From contig NZ_QGNZ01000001.1 in assembly GCF_003173595.1 (NCBI RefSeq), positions 1 to 64,000 on the forward strand: a stretch of 64,000 bases of DNA, in the 5' to 3' direction. The notes below the pieces were generated by a model. It searched no databases. It was not told the DNA's origin and saw only the letters and a program-made list of their open reading frames with translations. Below, in pieces: positions 32,370 to 41,436 of this stretch (positions are counted from its first letter, which is position 1; the number at the start of each line of letters is the position of its first letter). The position numbers and the translations under genes were made by a program. This DNA comes from Pedobacter yonginensis (lineage in GTDB: Bacteria; Bacteroidota; Bacteroidia; Sphingobacteriales; Sphingobacteriaceae).

Positions 32370-34214
32370 TTATTCGATAATGGGCAAATCAAAGTAAAAC
32401 ACAGAGCCTTTGTTTTCTTCGCTATTCATCTCAATTTTGGAATCATGAAACTTGAGTATTTCAGAAACTAGAAATAGTCCGATGCCAAAGCCCGAGGAAT
32501 TTTTAGATTTTTCGCTTCGCACGCGATAGAATCTTTCGAAAAGTCTGGTGTGATCTCTTCTATCTATACCGAAGCCCCGATCTAAAACAGAAATGGTGGC
32601 ACTTTCTTTTTTGATTTCACAATTAATTGTTATTTCGCTGCCAATGGGCGAATATTTTATCGCATTGCTCAACAGGTTTTCCATCACCTGGGCAATTTTT
32701 TTTCGATCGGCCATAACATATACCGGAATATGCGCTGCAACGGTTATTTGATGTGAAGGCGCTACCATTCGGGCATGCTGGGCGCTTTCTTGAAGGAGTA
32801 AATGAATATCAAATCTTTCCACTTTAATTTCAAACCGACCCTCTATCAATTGCGCATTGTTAAGGAAATTTTCGATTAAGATGGTCATTCGGTTTACTTG
32901 TCGCTCAACACGACTTAGTGCATTGGTTTTGAAATCGTCGCCATCTTTTCTGGCTTGATTGAGAATAAGCTGAACGTATGATTTAATGGTTGTGAGTGGT
33001 GTTTTGAGTTCGTGGCTGGCAATGGTTATAAAATCATTTTTTTGTTTCTCGGCCAATTTCTTTTCGGTAATGTCTCTGGCGATTTTCGAAATGCCGACAA
33101 TTTTTCCGCTTTTATCTTTAACTGGAGAGATGGTTAAAGAGATGTCGATCTCCTTTTTGGTTTCAGATAATCTTCTCGTTTCGAAAGATTTAACACTTTC
33201 ACCTCTTTTCAAACGGGCAAGGATTTGGTTTTCCTCCTCACGAAGTTCATTTGGAATGATGGTATAGATGGATTTTCCAATCATTTCGTCGGCTGAATAA
33301 CCAAAAATTCGTTCGGCACTGCTGTTCCAGCTTTTAATATTTCCATCCAAATCCTTACTGATGATGGCATCGTATGACGATTCTATAATGGCAGATAGCA
33401 TGGCTTCTCGTTCATCGGCAAATTTAATGCTGGTAATGTCGAAAACAGTTCCGATGAAACGCAGTGGTACATCCTCTTCGTTAAAGAAAACCTTCCCACT
33501 TGAGCGAACCCATTTGGTTGCACCATTCCCTGCACCAATTACACGATATTCTATGTCATAATTGCCATCCGACAAGCTTTTAACAAGCGTATAGTTTAGG
33601 ATGTGGTTGTTTACCCGCTCCCGATCCATTGGATGTATTGCTGGCAGGAATGTGCCTTCGTAACTAACCGGGCTATCTAATGAAACATCAAAAAGCGTTC
33701 TACATCTTCTGTCCCAAATGATTTCGCCAGTGATTAGATTTTGATCAAAAGTACCAAGCATAGCCGCCTCAATTGCAAGTCTTGATGATTCTTCGGAGGC
33801 ATTTAGATTTTGTTTAGCCAAAACCAGCTCAGTTACATCATTTGCAATGCAAAATACCCCCTCTGTTTTTCCAGCCGTATTTTTAAATGGTTGATATGAA
33901 AAGGTAAAATAAAAGCTTTGCAATATTCCATCAACAATGATATCTGCTCGGTAATTGGAGTAAGAAACGGCCTTTCCATTGTGTAATACCCCTAAAAGCA
34001 ATTTTTTAAAAGGTTGATTTTCCAATTCAGGAACTGCCTGCTCAAAGGGCTTCCCAATAGCCTCCTGCGTTTTTCCCCATGCTTTAAGTGTGGCGCTATT
34101 GGCTACCGTAACAATAAGTTCTTCACCCATGCAAAGATAAATTGGGAAAGGAGAAAGTTCGATTATGGTTTTATAGGTGTAAAGGTTATCTACGTTTAAA
34201 TGGCTATATTGCAT
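32370..34214 (-). CDS. Triple-PAS sensor histidine kinase
   Basis: A 614-residue cytoplasmic sensor kinase with no membrane helices. The PAS domains span about 13-125, 145-265 (PAC end RFIGTVFDITSIKFAD) and 270-390 (SAERIFGYSADEMIGKSIYT, then ISKIARDITEKK). The HisKA domain carries IASHELKTPLTTIKSY with phospho-His near residue 401. The ATPase has NLLSNAIKYSP, SVLDRGFGID and SGFGIGLFLVSEI. The start at 34214 is preferred over an upstream TTG because PAS-1 begins 12 residues later. No response regulator is fused; the divergent receiver gene at 35373 is a possible partner. Confidence 0.87.
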   Translation of the reverse strand: MQYSHLNVDNLYTYKTIIELSPFPIYLCMGEELIVTVANSATLKAWGKTQEAIGKPFEQAVPELENQPFKKLLLGVLHNGKAVSYSNYRADIIVDGILQSFYFTFSYQPFKNTAGKTEGVFCIANDVTELVLAKQNLNASEESSRLAIEAAMLGTFDQNLITGEIIWDRRCRTLFDVSLDSPVSYEGTFLPAIHPMDRERVNNHILNYTLVKSLSDGNYDIEYRVIGAGNGATKWVRSSGKVFFNEEDVPLRFIGTVFDITSIKFADEREAMLSAIIESSYDAIISKDLDGNIKSWNSSAERIFGYSADEMIGKSIYTIIPNELREEENQILARLKRGESVKSFETRRLSETKKEIDISLTISPVKDKSGKIVGISKIARDITEKKLAEKQKNDFITIASHELKTPLTTIKSYVQLILNQARKDGDDFKTNALSRVERQVNRMTILIENFLNNAQLIEGRFEIKVERFDIHLLLQESAQHARMVAPSHQITVAAHIPVYVMADRKKIAQVMENLLSNAIKYSPIGSEITINCEIKKESATISVLDRGFGIDRRDHTRLFERFYRVRSEKSKNSSGFGIGLFLVSEILKFHDSKIEMNSEENKGSVFYFDLPIIE

Positions 34215-34341
34215 TTTACTATTTGATTTGGGAAGAGCAGATACTAACAATTTATAAAAAACATTTATCAAAAAATTTAGTTCCTTCTTATAAAAATGAT
34301 GCATTTCCTGCAAAAGTAAAAGTCAACTTTAGATTGTTTTG

Positions 34342-34375
34342 AAAACTGACAAAAATGTAACCAAAACTGACAAAA
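34342..34375. promoter_or_regulatory. Pair of 13-bp direct repeats in the divergent intergenic region
   Basis: AAAACTGACAAAA occurs at 34342-34354 and again at 34363-34375, exactly 21 bp (two helical turns) apart. The pair lies between the divergent kinase and PAS-AraC genes. Same-face direct repeats are a usual layout for AraC-type activators, so autoregulation by the adjacent PAS-AraC protein is plausible. Confidence 0.45.
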
Positions 34376-34469
34376 CCACAACTTGCTAACAAGCAGGGTA
34401 AAACAATTTATAGTGCTGTGTGTTGCGTGCCTAACAAGTTCCAAATGGGGATTTTAAAACCAACAAATA

Positions 34470-35318
34470 ATGAACAAAAAACAGGATAGTGCCGAATTAA
34501 AGGTCCCTGATTTCGATCTCGAATATTTTTTTGATCTTTCACCAGATTTGCTTTGCGTAGCTGGTTATGATGGCTATTTTAAAAAAATAAATCCTGCGGT
34601 ATCCAAAACACTTGGCTATACGGATGAAGAACTTTTTGCATCACCCATAAACTCTTTTGTGCACCCCGACGATCAAGCGCTAACCGAAAAAAGAAGATCA
34701 TCGATTAGAGAAGGTAGCTTGTTAAAAGAATTTGAAAATCGCTACATCACAAAGGCTGGGGCTATTGTTTGGTTATCTTGGACATCTATTCCCATTGTAA
34801 GAGACCAATTGGTTTTTGCAATTGCGAAAGATGTAACCTATAGAAAAAGATTAGAAGAATATGAGCGCGTTTCTGCGGTGCTTGCAAAACTTAACGAAGA
34901 ACAACGAATTAGGTTTAACCCTAGCATATCATCAGGCAACGACCCAAAAATTGAATTACAAGCTCAAGATAAACCTCTAGTTGCGAGGGGAGTTTCTGCA
35001 GCAGACCAACTTTTTCTAAATCGGTTTGAATCGCTTGTTAAGGATCATGTAGGCAAAACCGAACTCAGCCTTAAAATGATTAGCGATGGGTTGGCGGTGA
35101 GTGAGCGGAACCTCTTCAGGCAGATTAATCGAATACTTGGCATAACCCCAAATAGGTTGGTTAGAATTATTCGGTTGCACCTGGCTTGGGAAGCAATTGG
35201 CAGCGGAAAATATCGTACAATCAAAGAAATTTCCAATATTGCAGGCTTTTCTTCTAGGGGGCATTTTAAAAAACTCTTTTTTGAGGTGTATGGACTTGAT
35301 GTTTCAGAACTTCTTTAA
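34470..35318 (+). CDS. PAS domain-AraC helix-turn-helix regulator
   Basis: A 282-residue transcription factor. Residues about 12-130 are a PAS domain (EYFFDLSPDLLCVAGYDGYF, then KTLGYTDEELFASPINSFVH, ending VFAIAKDVTYRKRLEE). A linker of about 60 residues leads to an AraC-type DNA-binding domain (about 185-282): LSLKMISDGLAVSERNLFRQ, then LGITPNRLVRIIRLHLAWE and ISNIAGFSSRGHFKKLFFEV. There is no receiver or kinase domain, so the PAS domain itself should sense a signal. It is divergent from the triple-PAS kinase and 54 bases upstream of a receiver gene. Confidence 0.85.
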   Translation: MNKKQDSAELKVPDFDLEYFFDLSPDLLCVAGYDGYFKKINPAVSKTLGYTDEELFASPINSFVHPDDQALTEKRRSSIREGSLLKEFENRYITKAGAIVWLSWTSIPIVRDQLVFAIAKDVTYRKRLEEYERVSAVLAKLNEEQRIRFNPSISSGNDPKIELQAQDKPLVARGVSAADQLFLNRFESLVKDHVGKTELSLKMISDGLAVSERNLFRQINRILGITPNRLVRIIRLHLAWEAIGSGKYRTIKEISNIAGFSSRGHFKKLFFEVYGLDVSELL

Positions 35319-35372
35319 AAAAAAAACTATTCATTAATAATCAAATTTTGGCGCCTTTTTTAGGCCAATTAT

Positions 35373-35735
35373 ATGGGAAAAAAAATAATGGTGATCGATG
35401 ACGACGAGGATATTTTATCCATTTTGGAAATTATTCTTGGTGATGAGGGATATGAGTCAATTTTGTACAACACTGGCGCCAACGCAGATACCGTGGCACA
35501 GTTGAGTCCAGATTTAATTTTGTTGGATGTACGCATTGCTGGTTTTCCAAAAACAGGGGTAGAAATTTGTAGTGAATTCAAATCTGACCCCAAATTACTC
35601 GGCATTCCGATTCTATTGATTTCCGCCGAATACAATGTAAAATCGCTTGCTACCGCATGTGGTGCAGATGGCTTTGTCCAAAAACCATTCGATATTACTG
35701 GGCTGGTAAACCAGATAAAAGATTTTGTGTCTTAA
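35373..35735 (+). CDS. Single-domain response regulator (receiver)
   Basis: A 120-residue CheY-like receiver with no output domain. The acidic pocket is MVIDDDEDIL, the phospho-acceptor Asp is in LILLDVRIAG (about residue 52), the switch Ser is in PILLISAEY and the conserved Lys in FVQKPFDI. A stand-alone receiver usually acts as a phosphate shuttle or binds a target protein. It follows the PAS-AraC gene by 54 bases and precedes the DUF892 gene by 11 bases, so the three may form an operon. Confidence 0.88.
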   Translation: MGKKIMVIDDDEDILSILEIILGDEGYESILYNTGANADTVAQLSPDLILLDVRIAGFPKTGVEICSEFKSDPKLLGIPILLISAEYNVKSLATACGADGFVQKPFDITGLVNQIKDFVS

Positions 35736-35746
35736 AAAACAAAAAT

Positions 35747-36274
35747 ATGAACGAGCAATCTGAGATGCCAAATTCTTGGAATCGAATTAATTTAGGGTCG
35801 GAAAAATTAAAAATCTTTTTTTTGAAGCATCTTGATCGGATTTATGCAGCAAAACTTCATCTGGTGTCAAAATTACCTGCTCTAGCAAATGAGGCTGAAT
35901 TCTCTGAACTTAAGAAAGCCATTCACGATACGGTTGATGAAGTAGAAAAGCAAATCGCTAGGATGCAACTCATTTATACACTATTGGATGCAGAGGTTTC
36001 AAAAGGCAGTATTTATGGGCTGTCGGGAATGATCGATGATGCTTTTGAAGCCATAAACGAACAGGTTGGAGAGCCAGAACTTCAAGATCTTTCGATTATC
36101 TTTTACTTGCAGAATATCGCCAGCGTAGAAATGTCGTCTTTTCAAATTCTTCAAATGGCTGCCATTAAACTGAAAGATAAGCAAGTAGCCCAATTGCTGA
36201 AAGAGAATTACGAAGAAGCCAAATCAGATCGCATCTTGTTTTTGCTCATTTCTTCCAAGTACATCATTAACTAG
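35747..36274 (+). CDS. Ferritin-like DUF892 (YciF-type) protein
   Basis: A 175-residue four-helix protein resembling DUF892/YciE-YciF stress proteins: LKIFFLKHLDRIYAAKLHLV then SKLPALANEAEFSELKKAIH, DEVEKQIARM, and SVEMSSFQILQMAAIKL. In typical members helix 1 has SAE at the metal site; here it is AAK. The helix-3 E-x-x-H-Y position reads E-M-S-S. Some ligands of the family's di-iron site therefore seem lost. The start at 35747 is used; the frame extends upstream only inside the receiver gene in another frame. DUF892 genes are often in general-stress operons, which fits this sensory neighbourhood. Confidence 0.75.
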   Translation: MNEQSEMPNSWNRINLGSEKLKIFFLKHLDRIYAAKLHLVSKLPALANEAEFSELKKAIHDTVDEVEKQIARMQLIYTLLDAEVSKGSIYGLSGMIDDAFEAINEQVGEPELQDLSIIFYLQNIASVEMSSFQILQMAAIKLKDKQVAQLLKENYEEAKSDRILFLLISSKYIIN

Positions 36275-36329
36275 TCTTTCGGCCCTATTTTTTTAGGCTA
36301 AAGCGTAGATTTTCCCTATTTTTAGCCCT

Positions 36330-37481
36330 ATGCCAAAAACCATTAATTTCGAAGTTTTTAAAAAATTCTTTAGGTCAGGCCAAGTAGGTGGTATCATTCT
36401 TTTAATCTGCGTAGCTACATCCTTAATTATTGCCAATACCACCTCGAAAGATAACTTTGAGGCGCTGCTCAGTACCAAACTAGGTTTTGGGGAACTTAAC
36501 TACACCGTTTTATTATGGATTAATGATGCCCTGATGGCGATTTTCTTTTTACTGGTGGGTTTAGAAATTAAGCGTGAACTTGTTGAAGGGGAATTATCAT
36601 CAATTAAAACTGCCGCGCTACCCGTTGTGGCTGCACTCGGTGGGATGGTTATTCCGGCATTCATTTATTTCATGTTTAACAAAGGCACTGAAACGGCTTC
36701 AGGGTGGGGTGTGCCAATGGCAACAGACATTGCCTTTGCATTAGCCATTATTGGTATGTTGGGAAAGCGGGTACCTACAGGTTTAAAAATATTTTTAGCT
36801 GCCCTAGCCATTGTTGATGATTTGGGCGCCATTTTGGTTATCGCCATATTTTACACCAACCAAATTCATTTTAATTATTTAGCAATGGCAGGTGGTGTTT
36901 TGGTTCTGCTTAGCCTAATGAACTATTTTGGGGTCAAAAATCTGATCTTTTACTTAATTCCGGGAGCTTTGCTATGGTACCTCATTCATCATTCTGGTAT
37001 TCATGCAACTGTAGCAGGGGTACTTTTGGCATTTACCATACCTACTAATGAAAGCGACGTTTTATCTCCTTTAGAGAAATTGGAACATAGCCTAACCGTA
37101 CCCGTAAACTATTTAATTATGCCTGTATTTGCATTGGCCAACACAAACATAACTTTTACCAAAGAGATGATTCAGGGTATAGTATCTCCCTTAGGTCTTG
37201 GCATTGTTGTAGGTTTATTTGTTGGCAAAACTACAGGTGTAACGTTTTTTTCGTGGTTGGCGGTAAAACTAAAATGGGCCGAGTTGCCTTCGGGCGTAAG
37301 CTGGAAACACGTTTTGGGCTTGGGTATGTTGGCAGGGATAGGGTTTACGATGTCCATTTTTATCGCTATGCTATCTTTCGGCGAAGCCATACATATTTTG
37401 GAGGCTAAATTTGCCATTTTGATTGCTTCGGTAATTTCAGGTTTGGCAGGCTTCTTTTATTTAAAAAGTCAAAAGGAATAG
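36330..37481 (+). CDS. nhaA: Na+/H+ antiporter NhaA
   Basis: A 383-residue inner-membrane antiporter exchanging Na+ or Li+ for H+. Family blocks are NDALMAIFFLLVGLEIKREL, GWGVPMATDIAFALAIIGML, LKIFLAALAIVDDLGAILVI (the two adjacent Asp of the ion-binding site) and LGLGMLAGIGFTMSIFIAML. Twelve hydrophobic segments are expected from the pattern. The length is normal. GGCTAAA (36296-36302) and TTTAGCC (36321-36327) could form a short hairpin in the leader just before the ATG. Confidence 0.94.
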   Translation: MPKTINFEVFKKFFRSGQVGGIILLICVATSLIIANTTSKDNFEALLSTKLGFGELNYTVLLWINDALMAIFFLLVGLEIKRELVEGELSSIKTAALPVVAALGGMVIPAFIYFMFNKGTETASGWGVPMATDIAFALAIIGMLGKRVPTGLKIFLAALAIVDDLGAILVIAIFYTNQIHFNYLAMAGGVLVLLSLMNYFGVKNLIFYLIPGALLWYLIHHSGIHATVAGVLLAFTIPTNESDVLSPLEKLEHSLTVPVNYLIMPVFALANTNITFTKEMIQGIVSPLGLGIVVGLFVGKTTGVTFFSWLAVKLKWAELPSGVSWKHVLGLGMLAGIGFTMSIFIAMLSFGEAIHILEAKFAILIASVISGLAGFFYLKSQKE

Positions 37482-37563
37482 CTCAAATCACATTATTGCA
37501 GTCGAATTTAATTGCGCGTTTGAGGTTTCAATGCCTTTTTCGACTTGGTTTTTGATCACTTTT

Positions 37564-38172
37564 TCACACCACTACCCTAAAGGTAAGATTAAGCCTTGGC
37601 TTCATGGCTTTGGTAGATTTTGCAATTCGATGATCCCAATTGGATTGCAGGTTACCTTTCATCAATAATAGCGAGCCATGTTCTAGTTTAACTGAATATT
37701 TTTCGCTGTGATTCAATTTGTTGCGTATGTCGAAAGCGCGCACTTGCCCAAAGGTTACCGAAGCAATGGTGGGATGAGTGCCGAGCGCCTTTTCGTTATC
37801 GCTGTGCCAAGCTACAGAATCGCTTCCGTCTCGATAATAATTCAGCAGAACACTGTTGAACATTACACCCGCAATCGGTTCAACAATATTTTTAATGATG
37901 AGCAGTTCTGGTGTCCAGATATTTGGAGCAGATTTTCTTAGCGAAGAATAATCGTAAGTGTTTGCATCGGCATACCATGCAGAGAGTCGGGGAGTGATGA
38001 CTTGCTTGTCGTACATGCTCACCACCTTCTGGGTCCAAGGGGTTTCGGCAATGAAACGCTCCATAAGTTGCGATCCTAATTCTTCATCAAACACATTTGG
38101 TAAATATTCCAATACTTCGGTTGGGAGCCCTGCGCTTTGCCCAGCATCCTTAAAAAAACTCAGTTGTTCCAT
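37564..38172 (-). CDS. alkB: AlkB-family Fe(II)/2-oxoglutarate DNA dealkylase
   Basis: A 202-residue dioxygenase that removes alkyl lesions such as 1-methyladenine and 3-methylcytosine from DNA or RNA by oxidation. The iron site is visible: AWHSDNEKALG (H-x-D) and WDHRIAKS (distal His), and the 2-oxoglutarate/substrate block KPRLNLTFRVV (R-x-N-x-x-x-R). NYYRDGSDS is the typical loop before the metal site. It begins 9 bases after the dnaE2 stop, so it is very probably the last gene of the imuA-imuB-dnaE2 operon. That links direct alkylation repair with translesion synthesis. Confidence 0.9.
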   Translation of the reverse strand: MEQLSFFKDAGQSAGLPTEVLEYLPNVFDEELGSQLMERFIAETPWTQKVVSMYDKQVITPRLSAWYADANTYDYSSLRKSAPNIWTPELLIIKNIVEPIAGVMFNSVLLNYYRDGSDSVAWHSDNEKALGTHPTIASVTFGQVRAFDIRNKLNHSEKYSVKLEHGSLLLMKGNLQSNWDHRIAKSTKAMKPRLNLTFRVVV

Positions 38173-38181
38173 CTTTTCATT

Positions 38182-41100
38182 TTATCTAAAATTTCTGCCA
38201 CCATGGAAAGCTTCATTCGGTTCGGTGGTTCTTACTTGTGATCTTTTATTTTCGGCAGGGGGATAGGGTGGCGATTTTTCGTCGCTGCGGGAGAGGGTCA
38301 AAATTGGCAACTCCTCATCATCTGCCTTAGTGCTCATTCCTTTAAGTAGCTTGGTAAAATCAAAGCATTTGGAAACGATTACGTTCACCACCTCGCCTTC
38401 TTTCTGCACTTTACCCTCAACCATCAGTAACCTAGAATGCAAAATCTCTTTGCGATAGGTTTCAAAGAGCTTTTCAAACACCACAAGATTTGAAAAGCCT
38501 GTTTCATCTTCAATGGAAATAAAACAAACCCCGCCCGCGGTTCCTGGTCTTTGGCGTACAATAACGAGCCCCGCAACTTTTGCAGTTTTGCCGTTTTCGG
38601 TATCGCGGATTTCTTGTGAGGATTTCACATTAAAAAGCTGGAGTTTTTCACGCACCAAACTTACTGGATGCGCTTTAAGCGATAAGGCCGTGGATGCATA
38701 ATCTTGAACCACATGTTCGCCCTTTGACATGAGGGGCAATTCAATCTGTTGCTCTTGATCTGATTCTGAAGGCTGACCTTCAAACAGTGCTATTGGTCTA
38801 TCTTTGAGCGCGGAAACTTCCCATAAGGCCTGCCTTCTATCCAATCCCATCGAGCGAAAGGCATCTGCATCAGCCAATTTTTCTAAAGCCGCTAAGGATA
38901 CACCTGCATCTAAAAGTGAATGCAAGTTGCGGTATCCAGTTCCTCTGCTCAATACCAAAGCTTCCATGTCGTCTTCACGAATGCCGTTAATTTGCCGAAA
39001 CCCTAACCGCAGGGCACAATACTTTCCCGATTTTTCCTGCAAAATGTTATCCCAAAATGAAAGGTTTACATCAATCTCCCGAACCTCTACACCGTGGTTT
39101 CTGGCATCGATAACCAGTTGGGCAGGTTGATAAAAGCCCATGGGCATGGAGTTTAGGATGGCGCAGGCGAAAACATCAGGATAATAACACTTTAACCAAC
39201 ACGACACATAAACCAAGAGGGCAAAACTTGCTGCATGACTTTCTGGAAAACCATAACTACCAAATCCTTCTAGCTGCTTAAACACACGTCTTGCAAAATC
39301 TTCAGTATATCCTCTGGAGGTCATCCCTTCCACGAGCTTGGTTTCAAATTTAGTCACCATCCCGTGCATCTTAAAAGTCGCCATGCTTCTACGGAGTTCA
39401 TCGGCTTCAGCTGGGGTAAATCCTGCCGCAACAATGGCAATCTTCATGGCCTGTTCCTGAAAAAGCGGTACGCCAAGGGTTTTTCCAAGAATTTCTTCCA
39501 GCTCTTTTGAGGGATATTCAACCAATTCCTCGCCATTTCTTCTCCTTAAATAGGGATGTACCATATCGCCTTGAATTGGCCCTGGGCGCACAATAGCCAC
39601 TTCAATAACCAAATCATAAAAACATTTTGGGCGCAATCTTGGAAGCATCTGCTGCTGCGCACGGCTTTCAATCTGGAACACCCCAATGGTATCGGCTGCA
39701 CTGATCATTTTATACACTTTCGGGTCATCTTCTTTATTAATCGAAGCGAGTGTGAGGTCAAGGTTGTAATGTTTTTTCGCCAGATCAAATCCTTTACGAA
39801 TGCAAGTGAGCATGCCGAGGGCAAGTACATCAATTTTTAAAAAACCGAGCGCATCAATATCATCCTTGTTCCATTCAATATTGGTGCGATCTTCCATTCT
39901 GGCGTGGAAAATGGGGCAAAGGTCGGTAAGCTTCCCCCTGGTAATTACAAAGCCCCCAGTATGTTGCCCAAGTTGCCTGGGGAAACCCATCATTTGCCGC
40001 GTTAGGTCTAACACCTTAACCAAGAGCGGATCACGTGGGTTCAGTCCTTGCTCGGTTACCCGATTGTGCTCAAACCACTCATCGGTAAATTGCCAGATGG
40101 AAGCCGACAATCTATCTATGGTATCAGTTGATAGACCCATGGCTTTACCCACATCTCGAAGTGCTCCCTTTTGATGGAGCTGAGTTACTGTAGCCACAAT
40201 GGCAGCCCGATCTCTTCCATATTTATTGTAGATGTACTGAATCACTTCTTCCCGACGCTCATGCTCAAAATCAACATCAATATCAGGAGGTTCATTTCGG
40301 GCAGAGGATATGAATCGCTCGAAAAGCAAATCAAACTTTGTCGGATCAACCGAGGTAATTCCAAGGCAGTAACAAATGGTGGAGTTTGCCGCAGAACCGC
40401 GACCCTGACAGAGAATTTTCTGTTCACGGGCAAATCTCACAATATCATAAACGGTTAGGAAGTAACTTGCATAGTTCATTTCCTTAACAAACTTCATTTC
40501 ATGGTTGATGTTGTTGATGGCCTTTTCGGGGAGAGGAAGTCCAAACATTTCTTCTGCCCCCTTCCAGGTCAGAAATTCCAGTTCTTCCTGCGGTTCCCGA
40601 TTGCCCGAAAGAATTTCCTCGGGGTACACATATTCCAGAGCATCTAAAGTAAATTGGCATTTCTCAGCAATAAGGAGGGTATTTTTAATTGCTTGTGGAT
40701 AATTGCGGAAGAGGCGATGCATTTCCTCAATCGGTTTCAAGTGTCGTTCAGCATTCATCATTAACCTAAAGCCTGCCGTCTGGATGGTGCATTTCTCTCT
40801 CACACAAGTTAGAATGTCCTGCAATTCTCTTCTTTCCACATTGTGGTAATACACATCATTTGTGGCAACCAAGGGCACATTCAGCTTTTTGCTCAATTCA
40901 TCTAATCTGAACAATCTCTTTTGGTCTTGCCCTTGATAGCTTCGGTTTGCGGCTAGGTATAATGAATGGCCTAAGTTTTCCTTAAATTCTTTTAGCGCTG
41001 TGGGAAAGTTGATTTCAAAATCAAAGCCTTTGCCTAAGGCATCTGGTGGGATGGCAATAAAAATAATATCTTTTTGATTGGCAAAAACATCGGCTTTATA

Positions 41101-41418
41101 GAGGAAGCATTTGCCTTTCTCTGCACGAAAATTGCCCTCACTAAGCATGGCAGATAATCTTCCATAGGCTTCCCGATTGGTGGGATAGGCGAGTAGGCTA
41201 GGTGCATCGAGCAAATCCAATCGGCATGCCGGTATAATTTCGATATTGTGTTTTCTTGCAGCTGAATGCGCACGCACAATCCCTGCCATGGTGTTTACGT
41301 CGGTAATGGCAATTTTTGGGTAGCCAAACGCAGCGGCCTGTTCAATAAGCTCCTCTGGATGAGAGGCACCCCTTAAAAAACTGAAGTTGGAAGTGACTTG
41401 TAGTTCGCAGTAGCCCAT
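38182..41418 (-). CDS. dnaE2: Error-prone DNA polymerase DnaE2 (ImuC)
   Basis: A 1,078-residue C-family polymerase that replicates past DNA damage and causes induced mutagenesis with ImuA and ImuB. The PHP domain starts CELQVTSNFSFLRGASHPEE. The polymerase catalytic Asp are in PPDIDVDFEHERREEVIQYI (about residue 378), with GRGSAANSTICYCLGIT before it. The C-terminal OB domain includes KTAKVAGLVIVRQRPGTAGG, a DnaE2 hallmark. Unlike the DnaE in this window it has no exonuclease domain. It lies 18 bases after imuB and 9 bases before alkB. Confidence 0.94.
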   Translation of the reverse strand: MGYCELQVTSNFSFLRGASHPEELIEQAAAFGYPKIAITDVNTMAGIVRAHSAARKHNIEIIPACRLDLLDAPSLLAYPTNREAYGRLSAMLSEGNFRAEKGKCFLYKADVFANQKDIIFIAIPPDALGKGFDFEINFPTALKEFKENLGHSLYLAANRSYQGQDQKRLFRLDELSKKLNVPLVATNDVYYHNVERRELQDILTCVREKCTIQTAGFRLMMNAERHLKPIEEMHRLFRNYPQAIKNTLLIAEKCQFTLDALEYVYPEEILSGNREPQEELEFLTWKGAEEMFGLPLPEKAINNINHEMKFVKEMNYASYFLTVYDIVRFAREQKILCQGRGSAANSTICYCLGITSVDPTKFDLLFERFISSARNEPPDIDVDFEHERREEVIQYIYNKYGRDRAAIVATVTQLHQKGALRDVGKAMGLSTDTIDRLSASIWQFTDEWFEHNRVTEQGLNPRDPLLVKVLDLTRQMMGFPRQLGQHTGGFVITRGKLTDLCPIFHARMEDRTNIEWNKDDIDALGFLKIDVLALGMLTCIRKGFDLAKKHYNLDLTLASINKEDDPKVYKMISAADTIGVFQIESRAQQQMLPRLRPKCFYDLVIEVAIVRPGPIQGDMVHPYLRRRNGEELVEYPSKELEEILGKTLGVPLFQEQAMKIAIVAAGFTPAEADELRRSMATFKMHGMVTKFETKLVEGMTSRGYTEDFARRVFKQLEGFGSYGFPESHAASFALLVYVSCWLKCYYPDVFACAILNSMPMGFYQPAQLVIDARNHGVEVREIDVNLSFWDNILQEKSGKYCALRLGFRQINGIREDDMEALVLSRGTGYRNLHSLLDAGVSLAALEKLADADAFRSMGLDRRQALWEVSALKDRPIALFEGQPSESDQEQQIELPLMSKGEHVVQDYASTALSLKAHPVSLVREKLQLFNVKSSQEIRDTENGKTAKVAGLVIVRQRPGTAGGVCFISIEDETGFSNLVVFEKLFETYRKEILHSRLLMVEGKVQKEGEVVNVIVSKCFDFTKLLKGMSTKADDEELPILTLSRSDEKSPPYPPAENKRSQVRTTEPNEAFHGGRNFR

Positions 41419-41436
41419 AATCTTTTCTAATATTTT

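Noticed and set aside
35657..35746. Longer N-terminus for the DUF892 protein
   Set aside because: The extension lies inside the receiver gene in a different frame and reads as non-protein-like (MWCRWLCPKTIRYYW); the ATG at 35747 fits.
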